40,384 nt of DNA from assembly GCA_031181325.1 (NCBI GenBank), contig JAPSKX010000024.1, positions 1-40,384 on the forward strand, read 5' to 3'. Shown one piece after another: positions 22,912-31,224 of this stretch. This stretch comes from Paenibacillus sp. GTDB lineage: Bacteria; Bacillota; Bacilli; Paenibacillales; YIM-B00363. The notes under the pieces are model-generated. The model saw nothing but the letters and a program-made list of their open reading frames with translations. It ran no database searches and had not been told where the DNA came from. A program made the translations under genes and the position numbers. Numbering within the stretch: the stretch's first letter is position 1; each line of letters opens with the position of its first letter.

Positions 22912-23862
22912 ATGCTGTCTAAAGTGTCCGCGATCCCTAGAATCGAACAATTGCGGAGGAACAAGAAGCTAAGCAAGATATGGTATTTCAGACATATTTA
23001 CTTGTTTTTGCTCCCTGCGATCGTATGGTTTCTGATTTTTGCTTATTATCCGATGTACGGCATCCTGATCGCGTTCAAAGATTTCAAATACAACCTTGGC
23101 ATTTTGGGGAGTCCGTGGGTCGGATTTAAATTTTTCGAACAGTTTTTGAACGATTCGAGCTTTTACGATGTCCTCCGCAATACGCTGTCCATTAGCGCCT
23201 TGAAGCTCATTTTCGGATTTCCCGCTCCTCTGGTATTGGCTTTGATGCTGAACGCGGTCATGCACGAAAAACTCAAAAAGGTGTTCCAAACGATATCTTA
23301 TCTTCCGCACTTCGTTTCATGGGTCGTCGTCGTTACGCTGCTCCAAAAAATTTTGTCTCCGAACGTCGGGCTCATCAACGACATCCGTTACCAAATGGGT
23401 CTGTCTCCGATCTTCTTCATGGGAAAACCGGAATTGTTTTATCCGCTGGTCGTCATCTCCGACATCTGGAAGGGCGTAGGCTGGGGATCGATCATATATT
23501 TAGCCGCGTTGACCAATATCGATCCGCACTTGTACGAAGCCGCGGAAATCGACGGCGCGGGCAGATGGAGCAAGTTGTTCAAGATTACGCTGCCGTGCTT
23601 GACCCCGACGATCGGCATCCTGCTGATCTTCTCCCTCAGCGGCATCTTGAACGCGGGCTTCGACCAAATCTGGCTGATGCAATCTCCGGCTACGTTAAGC
23701 GTCTCGGAAATATTAGACACTTATGTGTTAAAGACAGGTCTGCAGCAAGGACAATTAGCCTATTCCACGGCCATCGGGTTGTTCAAGTCCGCGATCTCGC
23801 TCATCTTGATCGTAGCCGTGAACCATATTTCCAGACGCGTGAGCGACGTGTCGCTGTGGTAA
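22912..23862 (+). CDS. Sugar ABC transporter permease, LplB type
   Basis: A 316-residue inner-membrane permease of the CUT1 class. The ATG at 22912 is used, with AGGAGGTG (22895-22902) ideally spaced; GTG 22900 lies within that site. Six hydrophobic segments follow a basic N-terminus, with the LplB/YtcP-family landmarks 'PMYGILIAFKDFKYNLGI', 'GSPWVGFKFFEQF', 'YLPHFVSWVVVVTLL' and the EAA loop 'YEAAEIDGAGRWSKLFKITLP' that docks the ATPase. It pairs with the next gene. No ATPase is encoded in the locus, so a shared MsmX/UgpC-like ATPase elsewhere must power it. Confidence 0.92.
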   Translation: MLSKVSAIPRIEQLRRNKKLSKIWYFRHIYLFLLPAIVWFLIFAYYPMYGILIAFKDFKYNLGILGSPWVGFKFFEQFLNDSSFYDVLRNTLSISALKLIFGFPAPLVLALMLNAVMHEKLKKVFQTISYLPHFVSWVVVVTLLQKILSPNVGLINDIRYQMGLSPIFFMGKPELFYPLVVISDIWKGVGWGSIIYLAALTNIDPHLYEAAEIDGAGRWSKLFKITLPCLTPTIGILLIFSLSGILNAGFDQIWLMQSPATLSVSEILDTYVLKTGLQQGQLAYSTAIGLFKSAISLILIVAVNHISRRVSDVSLW

Positions 23863-23894
23863 AAAAAACTTGCGAGACATGAGGAGGTGTGTGT

Positions 23895-24815
23895 ATGGGT
23901 GCGAGAAGGCTGACGCCGGCGGACAGATTGTACATGACGCTGAACTATGCAGCGCTGCTGCTATTTTGCATTACGGCGGTATACCCGTTTATTTATTTCC
24001 TAGCTCTATCTTTCAATGACGGCTATGACGCAATGAAAGGGGGGATTTACCTATACCCTAGAGTGTTCACATTGGAAAACTATTTAAAAGCATTTAACAA
24101 CAAGCTGATCCTGAATTCGTTTTTCATATCCATTTCCCGCACCTTGGTCGTAACGGTGGCCTCCGTATTGTTGACGGCGTTGTTAGCGTATGCGCTTTCG
24201 CGGAAGGGGCTGCCCGGAAGGAAATATATAGTATTCTTCTTTTTCTTTACTACGCTGTTTAGCGGGGGACTGATCCCCACCTTTATCCTGTTCCGCCAAT
24301 TGCACATCCTCGATACGTTTTGGGTGCTCGTGCTGCCGTCGCTGTACAGCTTCTTCAATGCGATTATCATGAAGACGTTTTTCGACGGGATCCCCGAGGG
24401 CCTGGCGGAATCGGCCCGCATCGACGGGGCCAGCGAGCTGTCGGTATTCGCAAGAATCGTCATGCCGCTTTCGATGCCGGTCCTGGCCACCATCGCATTG
24501 TTCGTCGGAGTCGGCGTCTGGAACGACTGGTTTACCGGGCAGTTTTTCATCCAAAACGAAAACCTGCAGCCGGCTGCAACGTTCCTGAACAAGATGATCA
24601 GCGAAGCGTCCTTCCAGTCGATGACGTCGGCGGCGGGAAACAGCGGTTCCGCGATCCAAAACATGACCGAAACGCAGATGGAGCTGCGCGGCGTGACGCC
24701 GGAAGCGCTGCGAATGACTTTCGTCATTATTATTACGACTCCGATCATCTGCGTGTATCCGTTCCTTCAAAAATATTTCGTAAAAGGCGTGTTAGTAGGT
24801 TCTCTTAAGGAGTAG
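23895..24815 (+). CDS. Sugar ABC transporter permease, LplC/YtcP type
   Basis: A 306-residue partner permease. The ATG at 23895 follows GAGGAGGTG (23881-23889). It has six transmembrane helices and the LplC-type landmarks 'YPFIYFLALSFNDGYDAMKGGIYLYPRVFTLENY', 'SRKGLPGRKYIVFFFFFTTLFSGGLIPTFIL', the EAA-like loop 'GLAESARIDGASELSVFARIVMPLSMP' and the C-terminal 'PFLQKYFVKGVLVGSLKE'. Together with the upstream permease it forms the heterodimeric channel for an oligosaccharide. A weak hairpin (AGGC-AAT-GCCT, then TTTT, near 24827-24841) lies in the 56-bp gap before the binding-protein gene. Confidence 0.92.
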   Translation: MGARRLTPADRLYMTLNYAALLLFCITAVYPFIYFLALSFNDGYDAMKGGIYLYPRVFTLENYLKAFNNKLILNSFFISISRTLVVTVASVLLTALLAYALSRKGLPGRKYIVFFFFFTTLFSGGLIPTFILFRQLHILDTFWVLVLPSLYSFFNAIIMKTFFDGIPEGLAESARIDGASELSVFARIVMPLSMPVLATIALFVGVGVWNDWFTGQFFIQNENLQPAATFLNKMISEASFQSMTSAAGNSGSAIQNMTETQMELRGVTPEALRMTFVIIITTPIICVYPFLQKYFVKGVLVGSLKE

Positions 24816-24871
24816 ACGGTATAAGAGGCAATGCCTTTTATATACAAATTTAGTTGGAAGGGGATTGTAGA

Positions 24872-26581
24872 ATGAGGCAGAACAGGCTGAGGGGCAGACT
24901 TGGCATGACGTTAATCGCTTTCCTGTTGGCAACGACGATGACGGCATGTATGGGAGGCAGCGGCGTGAAGGAGGCAGGCTCCGGCGACTCGGGTTCGAAC
25001 GAATCCGTCGGCGAGAAGGAGGCGGGCAAGAAAGAGATGAAGCCGGTCACGTTGACGTTCCTCAGCGCATGGAACGGCGGCGGCGCCGGGTTCCCGCAAG
25101 ACCAGGAGAACAATCCCGTAGCCCAGCAAATCAGGGAAAATACCGGGGTAACGCTAAAGCTGGAATCGATTACGACGAGCGAAGTCGAAAAATTGAACAC
25201 GATGTTCGCTTCCGGTACGGTGCCGGATATCGTGAACGCGCCGTTCTGGTCGACGACCGGCGGGGAAGGACAGGTCATCAAGAAGGCGGCTACGGAAGGA
25301 CAACTGCTGGATCTAACCCCATATCTCGATAAGTATCCGAATGTGAAGAGACTCGTGACCACCGGAATCGCGAAGGATTTCGCCGAGTTCGATCTCAACA
25401 GCCCCGAGTTCGAAGGGAAGACGTATCTCATTCCTACGGAGACGCCGGACGGAACCCCGGAGAGCATTCATAATTGGAACTACGGCCTCTTCGCCAGAGG
25501 GGATATCCTGAAAGCTTTAAATGTGAAAGCGGAGGATATCGATACCCAGGAAGAATTGTACGACCTCTTGGTGAAGATTCGAGACGGAGGCTTCAAGGAT
25601 ATCGGCGGCAAGCCGGTCATCCCGGCCGGAACGATGTGGAACGGATGGGATTACGGCCAATTCCTTGCCGGGTGGTCGGAATACACGATATCCGACTTCC
25701 GCCAAGTGGACGGCAAGCTCATTCACTGGACGCAATCCAAGGACCATGAGGCCAGGTTGTTGTACATGAGAAAGTTATTAACGGAAGGTTTATTCGATCT
25801 TGAAGCCTTCAGCAATACGAGTACGACGGCGAACGAAAAGCTTACGACGGGCAAGCTCGCCGTATTCGGAGCCCAACCGATGTTAGTCGACCTGCAGAAA
25901 ACGCTGTACAAGACGAATCCGGAAATGCAATACGAATTGTTGGGACCGATGAAGAACAAAAACGGAGAAATTCGGACGCAAGTGGAGAAACCCGGACGTT
26001 CGGGCTTCCCCGTCCTCTTCCTAAGCGCCGACATTAAAGATCCCGATGCGGCGCTAAGGTACATCGATTATGTCAACAGCGAAGAGGGCCGCTTGCTTGC
26101 GCACTTCGGGATCGAAGGAACGCACTACACGATGGAGAACGGGGTTCCGAAATGGATTCCCGACGTGAAAAAACAATTCGATGAAAACCCGGATTCGAAA
26201 CGAGACGCAGGGCTCAGTTATCTCCCGGGCCGGTTCATCGGCGCGTTCTCCCCCGACGTCGCTTGGCCGAAAACCGAGGATGAAAAAACAGAGTGGGAGA
26301 AGCTGGAGGATAGCTTCTCGGAGAGAATGCCTATTAAGATCATCGATAAAGTGAGCGCCAGCTACCTTGCGAGGGAGTGGCCGAAGTATCAGGAGTTTAG
26401 GGATAAGACCAGCAGCTTGAATTTCGACGAGGAGTTCAAAAAGGCGTTCTTCGCGGGATCCGACGAGGAAGCGCTTACGATGCTCCGCAATGTTCAAGAA
26501 AAATTCAGGGCGGCCGGCGTCGAAGAAATGGCCGAGTTCGTGGCCCAAAAAGCTGCCGAAAGGGACGACGTAGGGTTCTAG
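24872..26581 (+). CDS. Extracellular solute-binding lipoprotein (sugar ABC importer)
   Basis: A 569-residue lipoprotein. The ATG at 24872 follows GGAAGGGGATT. The N-terminus has a basic stretch, a hydrophobic core (MTLIAFLLATTMTA) and a lipobox ending in MTAC, so the mature protein starts at a lipid-modified Cys at about residue 27. A Gly/Ser/Glu/Lys-rich tether follows. The body is a large LplA/YtcQ-type family 1 binding protein ('PVTLTFLSAWNGGG', 'NTMFASGTVPDIVNAPFW', 'LLDLTPYLDKYPNVK'). It captures oligosaccharide for the two permeases upstream. A strong hairpin follows the stop, before the enzyme genes. Confidence 0.92.
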   Translation: MRQNRLRGRLGMTLIAFLLATTMTACMGGSGVKEAGSGDSGSNESVGEKEAGKKEMKPVTLTFLSAWNGGGAGFPQDQENNPVAQQIRENTGVTLKLESITTSEVEKLNTMFASGTVPDIVNAPFWSTTGGEGQVIKKAATEGQLLDLTPYLDKYPNVKRLVTTGIAKDFAEFDLNSPEFEGKTYLIPTETPDGTPESIHNWNYGLFARGDILKALNVKAEDIDTQEELYDLLVKIRDGGFKDIGGKPVIPAGTMWNGWDYGQFLAGWSEYTISDFRQVDGKLIHWTQSKDHEARLLYMRKLLTEGLFDLEAFSNTSTTANEKLTTGKLAVFGAQPMLVDLQKTLYKTNPEMQYELLGPMKNKNGEIRTQVEKPGRSGFPVLFLSADIKDPDAALRYIDYVNSEEGRLLAHFGIEGTHYTMENGVPKWIPDVKKQFDENPDSKRDAGLSYLPGRFIGAFSPDVAWPKTEDEKTEWEKLEDSFSERMPIKIIDKVSASYLAREWPKYQEFRDKTSSLNFDEEFKKAFFAGSDEEALTMLRNVQEKFRAAGVEEMAEFVAQKAAERDDVGF

Positions 26582-26593
26582 TAGTTTATCCAT

Positions 26594-26621
26594 GATGGGA
26601 TGGCGCCGCCGCCATCCCATC
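26594..26621 (+). promoter_or_regulatory. Strong intercistronic hairpin
   Basis: GATGGGATGGCG (26594-26605) and its exact complement (26610-26621) enclose a 4-nt loop, directly after the binding-protein stop codon. There is no U-tract, so this looks like an mRNA-stabilising or processing element rather than a full terminator. It could keep binding-protein transcript above that of the downstream enzymes, as is known for other importer operons. Confidence 0.65.
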
Positions 26622-26659
26622 AAACTTTCGGAAATTCCTATCGGGGAGATGACGGCGTC

Positions 26660-28849
26660 ATGAATCGAGCGCGTACCGAAGAGCGGACCGGTTTCCAAAT
26701 CGGCGCTCCCTACGGACCGACATACGATCTGCAAACCGATTTCGTCATGGTATACGGCATCGGGCCGGATATGCCGGACCGGATTCGCCAATGGGCCGAT
26801 CGCGGGTACGTAGTACACTTGATGACAGGAGTTTCTTGGGGCGATTATCAGGACTACTTGAACGGCAAGGTGGACGGACGCGACCACTGGGATGAAGCGC
26901 AGAGGAACCGATACGGAGAAACCATCATTCATGGCACCTCCGAAGACATCCCTTATATGGTACCGACCATCGCATACACGGATTTCCTGACGAATCGGAT
27001 CAAACGGGCAGTCGATGCCGGCGTGGAAGCCATCCATCTGGAGGAACCGGAATTCTGGGTGGAAGGGGGATATTCGGAAGCGTTCAAGCGAGAATGGCAG
27101 CTGTATTACAACGAGCCCTGGACGGCCCCGCATGAATCCGTCGACGCGCAGTTTCGCGCTTCAAAGCTGAAGGCCTACCTATATACTCGCTGTTTGGATC
27201 GACTGTGCGCGGCCTTGAAGGAATACGCCATGGTTGCCTACGACCGCCGTCTTCGGTTCTTCGTACCGACGCATAGCCTGATCAATTATTCGCAATGGCG
27301 GATCGTCAGTCCCGAGTCAAGGCTGCTCGACCTTCCGACGATAGACGGATATATCGCACAAATATGGACGGGAACGTCGCGGACGCCGAATGTGTACGAA
27401 GGGAAGCGGAGAGAGCGCACCTTCGAAACGGCCTTCCTCGAATACGGCGTAATGCAGGAGCTCGTCCGCGGAACGAAACGGCGGATGTGGTTTCTGCATG
27501 ACCCGATCGAGGACGATCCGAAGCACACCTGGAGGGATTATCGCGAGAACTACTTAAAGACCGTCGTCGCTTCGTTGCTGCATCCGCATATATCCCATTA
27601 CGAAGTCGCGCCCTGGCCCAGCCGCATCTTCGAAGGGAAGTATCCGAAAGAGGACGGAGAAGGCAAGGAAGGAATTCCGGACCCCTATGCTACCTTGCTC
27701 TTGAACGTCATGCACACGCTCGGGAACATGCAGCAAGACGAGATTCGGTTCCAAGGCGAACGGGGCGGGATCGGCGTGCTGCTCTCGGACACTGCCATGT
27801 ATCAGCGGAATATGCCCGGGCTAAGCGAATCGGAGACTTCGTTGAAATATGACGGAACGGTCGTCGAAGACGCGCAAGGCTCCGAAGTCAGAGATTTGTT
27901 AGACTGGTCTCCGTTTTACGGACTTACGCTGCCCTTGCTGAAGCATGGCATTACGGTACGGCCCGTTCAGCTGGAAAACATTCGACGATTCCCCGCTTAT
28001 TTGGACGACTACCGCGTGCTGGTGCTCAGCTATGAGTTCATGAAGCCGGAATCTCCGGATATTCATAACGCCATCGCGGAGTGGGTGCGCAGCGGCGGCA
28101 TTCTCGTATACGTCGGGGACGGTCAAGATCCGTTCCATGGCGTCCGCGCATGGTGGAATCAAGGGAAAGCTGCGTACGACACGCCCGCTCAGCATTTATT
28201 CCGTTGCCTCGGGCTCGATGCGACAGTGGAGGAAGGTCTGCACCCGGCCGGACAGGGAATCGTAGGCTTGTTACGTCAGAATCCGGCGGCATGCGCGATG
28301 ACGAAAGAGGGAGCGGACCGGCTTCGTCGCATGGTCGCCGATGCGATCGACGCCCGAAGCGATCCTAGCTTGCAATGGAATCCGAAACATTATTTCCTGC
28401 TTCATCGCGGACCTTACGTGATCGCGGCCGTCCTGGACGAATCCGTCAGCGCCGACCCGCTCGCGTTGAATGGCATGTATGTGAATCTGTTCGATCCGCT
28501 GTTAAGCGTGATCGAACGCATCGAGCTGTCCCCAGGCGAAAACGCACTGTTATACGATCTGAATGCCGTACCTGTCGAAGAGGAGCCTACGGTCGTCGCC
28601 GCATCCTCCCGGATCGAGTCGATTCCTTCGACGCAGCCGGGATATCGCTTCATGGCCCGAGGTCCGGAACGCGTGCGAGCGGTCGCTTGCTTCCGTTGCA
28701 GGAACAAACCCGTCTCCGTGCGCGTGTCGCATTCCGGAACGGAGCAGGACATCGCCTTCGCATGGCATGAACCGAGCGGCACCGTTCGCCTGCAGTACCC
28801 TAACGATCCGGATGGAGTCACGATCGCAATCATGCTTTATAACGAATAG
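26660..28849 (+). CDS. Putative cytoplasmic glycoside hydrolase with GH42-like architecture, specificity unknown
   Basis: A 729-residue protein with no signal peptide. The ATG at 26660 (GGGGAGATGA upstream) is preferred over 26600, which lies in the hairpin. The first about 400 residues look like a TIM barrel: 'VMVYGIGPDMPDRIRQWADRGY', then strand-end acids in 'GVEAIHLEEPEFWVEGGYS' (E128, E129, E131) and 'MWFLHDPIEDD' (about 276-286). Residues of about 449-490 ('YRVLVLSYEFMKPESPDIHNAIAEWVRSGGILVYVGDG') resemble the class I amidotransferase-like trimerisation domain of GH42 enzymes, and a beta-rich tail follows. It is unassigned to me; GH164-type beta-mannosidases have this same layout and would fit the locus, but that is a guess. 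The next gene starts 12 bp downstream. Confidence 0.65.
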   Translation: MNRARTEERTGFQIGAPYGPTYDLQTDFVMVYGIGPDMPDRIRQWADRGYVVHLMTGVSWGDYQDYLNGKVDGRDHWDEAQRNRYGETIIHGTSEDIPYMVPTIAYTDFLTNRIKRAVDAGVEAIHLEEPEFWVEGGYSEAFKREWQLYYNEPWTAPHESVDAQFRASKLKAYLYTRCLDRLCAALKEYAMVAYDRRLRFFVPTHSLINYSQWRIVSPESRLLDLPTIDGYIAQIWTGTSRTPNVYEGKRRERTFETAFLEYGVMQELVRGTKRRMWFLHDPIEDDPKHTWRDYRENYLKTVVASLLHPHISHYEVAPWPSRIFEGKYPKEDGEGKEGIPDPYATLLLNVMHTLGNMQQDEIRFQGERGGIGVLLSDTAMYQRNMPGLSESETSLKYDGTVVEDAQGSEVRDLLDWSPFYGLTLPLLKHGITVRPVQLENIRRFPAYLDDYRVLVLSYEFMKPESPDIHNAIAEWVRSGGILVYVGDGQDPFHGVRAWWNQGKAAYDTPAQHLFRCLGLDATVEEGLHPAGQGIVGLLRQNPAACAMTKEGADRLRRMVADAIDARSDPSLQWNPKHYFLLHRGPYVIAAVLDESVSADPLALNGMYVNLFDPLLSVIERIELSPGENALLYDLNAVPVEEEPTVVAASSRIESIPSTQPGYRFMARGPERVRAVACFRCRNKPVSVRVSHSGTEQDIAFAWHEPSGTVRLQYPNDPDGVTIAIMLYNE

Positions 28850-28861
28850 GAGGGAATACGC

Positions 28862-29845
28862 ATGTTGAACGTAGCGATGTTAAGCAAGTGGCATGTGCAT
28901 GCGGCCGATTACGCAAGAAAGCTGCAGTCCTGCGGCGACGTGAGGATCACGGCGGTTTGGGACGAACAACCGAACCGCGGATCGGAATGGGCCGCCGAAT
29001 TGGGGGCGGATTTCGAGGCGGATCTGGATACGCTCTTACGGCGTGAAGACGTCGACGGCGTCGTGGTCGATGCGCCGACAAGCATGCATGCGGACGTTAT
29101 GGTCGCCGCGGCCGAGGCCGGCAAACATATTTTCACCGAGAAAGCCATGGCCCTTACCGTGGAAGAATGCGATCGAATCGCCGCGGCGGTTCGGAAATCG
29201 GGCGTCAAGTTTTGCATCTCGTTCCCCGCTCGCACGAGATCCCACCAATTGTTCGCGAAGCAGTTGATCGACGACCAAGTACTTGGCGACATTACGCTGC
29301 TGCGCATCCGGAACGGCCACGACGGCGCTTTGAACAATTGGCTCCCGGAATACTGGTACGACGAGAAGCAAGCCGGCGGCGGCGCGATGATGGATCTGGG
29401 CTGTCATCCGATGTACTTAGCCAGCTGGATGCTGGGGAAGCCCAAGCGAATCACGTCCATGTTCCATTACTTCACCCGTCGGGCAGTCGAGGATAATGCG
29501 CAGTGTTCGATCGAGTTCGCGAACAACGCGGTCGCCTTGGTGGAAACGAGCCTCGTTACGTACAGAACCCCGTCCGCTCTTGAGTTGTACGGTACGGAGG
29601 GCACCTTGATGATCTCGGACGACAATGTAAGAGTTATATCGAAGAGGCTCGATCTGCCGTTCGCCGGATGGGTATCGCCGACTCAACTCCCGAAAGAACA
29701 ACCGCAGCCGATTCTCCAATGGGTCGACGCATTGCTTCACGATCGGCCGATGCCCTTCGGACTGGAAGACGGAACGAAGCTGACGGAGCTGTTGGAATCG
29801 GCCTATATCGCGCATCGGGAACACCGAACGGTAGAGTTCAAATAA
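28862..29845 (+). CDS. Gfo/Idh/MocA-family oxidoreductase with atypical nucleotide loop
   Basis: A 327-residue NAD(P)-type oxidoreductase. AGGAGGG precedes the ATG by eight bases. The C-terminal half is typical ('LLRIRNGHDGALNNWLPEYWYDE', 'GGGAMMDLGCHPMYLASWMLG' with the likely catalytic His). The N-terminus is odd: the usual GxGxxA dinucleotide loop is replaced by 'VAMLSKWHVHAADYA', and the catalytic-lysine motif reads 'EKAMALT' instead of EKPxA. It may bind the cofactor differently, prefer another ligand, or be a partner of the second family member directly downstream (16 bp). Likely works on a mannoside-derived sugar oxidation step; substrate not visible. Confidence 0.87.
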   Translation: MLNVAMLSKWHVHAADYARKLQSCGDVRITAVWDEQPNRGSEWAAELGADFEADLDTLLRREDVDGVVVDAPTSMHADVMVAAAEAGKHIFTEKAMALTVEECDRIAAAVRKSGVKFCISFPARTRSHQLFAKQLIDDQVLGDITLLRIRNGHDGALNNWLPEYWYDEKQAGGGAMMDLGCHPMYLASWMLGKPKRITSMFHYFTRRAVEDNAQCSIEFANNAVALVETSLVTYRTPSALELYGTEGTLMISDDNVRVISKRLDLPFAGWVSPTQLPKEQPQPILQWVDALLHDRPMPFGLEDGTKLTELLESAYIAHREHRTVEFK

Positions 29846-29861
29846 GGAAGGGGTCGGCGTT

Positions 29862-30935
29862 ATGAGAGCCGTAAAAGTAGGGATCATCGGCTGCGGCATG
29901 ATTGCGAACGGCAAGCATATGCCGTGCTTGGCCAAATTAGACAATGTGCAGTTGGTCGCCTTCTGCGACTTGAAGCCGGAGAGGGCCGAGGAAGCCGCAG
30001 CGAAATACGGCACGCCCGATGCGCAAGTGTTTACGAACTATAAAGATCTGCTTGCGTTGGATGAGATCGAGGTCGTACACGTCCTCACGCCCAACAGCTC
30101 GCATGCGATGATCTCCGTCGACGCGCTCGAAAGCGGCAAACACGTCATGTGCGAAAAACCGATGGCCGTCACGGGCGCGGAAGCCCGGGCCATGTACGAA
30201 GCTCACTTGCGAACCGGCAAGAAGCTGACCGTCGGGTATCAGAATCGTTCCAACGCCAGAAGCCAACTATTAAAAAAGATGATCGTAAACGGGGAGCTCG
30301 GCGACATCTACTTCGCCAAGGCCGTAGCCACCCGAAGACGCGGCGTGCCGACATGGGGCGTGTTCTTGGATAAAGAACAGCAGGGCGGCGGCCCGATGAT
30401 CGATATCGGTACGCATTCCCTCGATCTGATCTTATGGTTGATGGACAACTACGAACCCGAGAGCGTCGTCGGCAGCGTCTTTCATAAACTGAAGCATACC
30501 GAAAACGCCGCGAACGAATGGGGGTCCTGGAATCCCGACGAATTCGAGGTCGAGGATTCGGCGTTCGGATACGTGAAGTTCAAAAACGGCGCTACGGTCA
30601 TTATCGAGACCAGTTGGGCGCTTAACATCGCGGACGGCGGCGGCAACCTGCTCTGCGGCACGAAGGGCGGCGCGGATTTCGCAAAAAACGAGCTGCGGAT
30701 CAACGGCGAGCGGGACGGGTGTTTATTCATGAACGCCATCGATGTAAACGCGAACGCCAGGGAACGGTTTCGAGGCGAACAACTAACCGACTTCGAATAC
30801 GAAGCCAAACAATGGATCCACAGCATCGTGAACGACACGGAACCGTTAGTGAAACCACGGGAAGCCATGGTCGTTACGCAAATCTTAGAAGCGGTGTACC
30901 GATCCGCGGAGACAGGGAAAACCGTTTATTTTTAA
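29862..30935 (+). CDS. Gfo/Idh/MocA-family sugar dehydrogenase
   Basis: A 357-residue NAD(P)-dependent oxidoreductase with a standard Rossmann loop 'VGIIGCGMIANGKHM', 'VVHVLTPNSSHAMISVDALESGKHVMCEKPMAV' (catalytic Lys in EKP) and 'GGGPMIDIGTHSLDLILWLM' (catalytic His). AAGGAAGGGG precedes the ATG. Last gene of the GH38/ABC operon, closed by a 17-bp hairpin. Family members oxidise inositol, glucosides or 3-keto-sugars; in this locus it may convert the released sugar or open glycosides by an oxidation-elimination route together with the upstream paralogue. That role is inferred from position. Confidence 0.9.
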   Translation: MRAVKVGIIGCGMIANGKHMPCLAKLDNVQLVAFCDLKPERAEEAAAKYGTPDAQVFTNYKDLLALDEIEVVHVLTPNSSHAMISVDALESGKHVMCEKPMAVTGAEARAMYEAHLRTGKKLTVGYQNRSNARSQLLKKMIVNGELGDIYFAKAVATRRRGVPTWGVFLDKEQQGGGPMIDIGTHSLDLILWLMDNYEPESVVGSVFHKLKHTENAANEWGSWNPDEFEVEDSAFGYVKFKNGATVIIETSWALNIADGGGNLLCGTKGGADFAKNELRINGERDGCLFMNAIDVNANARERFRGEQLTDFEYEAKQWIHSIVNDTEPLVKPREAMVVTQILEAVYRSAETGKTVYF

Positions 30936-30952
30936 CCCTATACCGAGAACCT

Positions 30953-30993
30953 GGAGCGCCTCCGCGGACGATCGTCCGCGGGGGCGCTCCTTT
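30953..30993 (+). terminator. Very strong hairpin ending the mannoside operon
   Basis: A 17-bp stem with one G-T pair (30953-30969 with 30974-30990) around a GATC loop, followed by TTT. The U-tract is short but the stem is extremely stable; it may act in both directions. The region 30994-31120 holds no gene. Confidence 0.75.
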
Positions 30994-31120
30994 GCGAGGC
31001 AGTATTGCAAGGGTCATTGCCCCCGGATCCGTACGAACACATTTTTGCCGACGTTTTTTTTAGCCTGCTCCGAAACATTCTGTCCATCGGTCAAGTGTCA
31101 ATTCGCGTGTTTCAATGTTT

Positions 31121-31149
31121 TAGACAACTGTCACTTGGCTCGATATAAT
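31121..31149 (+). promoter_or_regulatory. Sigma-A promoter of the giant surface protein
   Basis: TAGACA (31121-31126) and TATAAT (31144-31149) have the ideal 17-bp spacing. An inverted pair CAAGTG (31092-31097) / CACTTG (31132-31137) brackets the -35 and could be a regulator site. The 5' leader to the ATG at 31225 is about 70 bases. Confidence 0.75.
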
Positions 31150-31224
31150 TCTATGAATCTGGCGTATTCCACACAATGCGCGTATATTCGTCAAAGAGCT
31201 ATGCACCGAGAGGAGAATACAGGC

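Noticed and set aside
24827..24841. Possible terminator between the LplC permease and the binding-protein gene.
   Set aside because: The stem is only 4 bp; too weak to call, although an attenuating effect is possible.
26600..26659. An upstream ATG at 26600 for the GH42-like gene.
   Set aside because: It lies within the strong hairpin and has no ribosome binding site. The added residues are low-complexity, whereas 26660 has GGGGAGATGA upstream.
26054..27133. A 359-codon minus-strand open frame.
   Set aside because: It spans the end of the binding-protein gene, the intercistronic hairpin and the start of the next gene in antisense, with no domain or ribosome binding site; it is a shadow.
31045..31224. 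N-terminal extension of the surface protein frame.
   Set aside because: The region contains the -35/-10 promoter, and the extension would bury the signal peptide.
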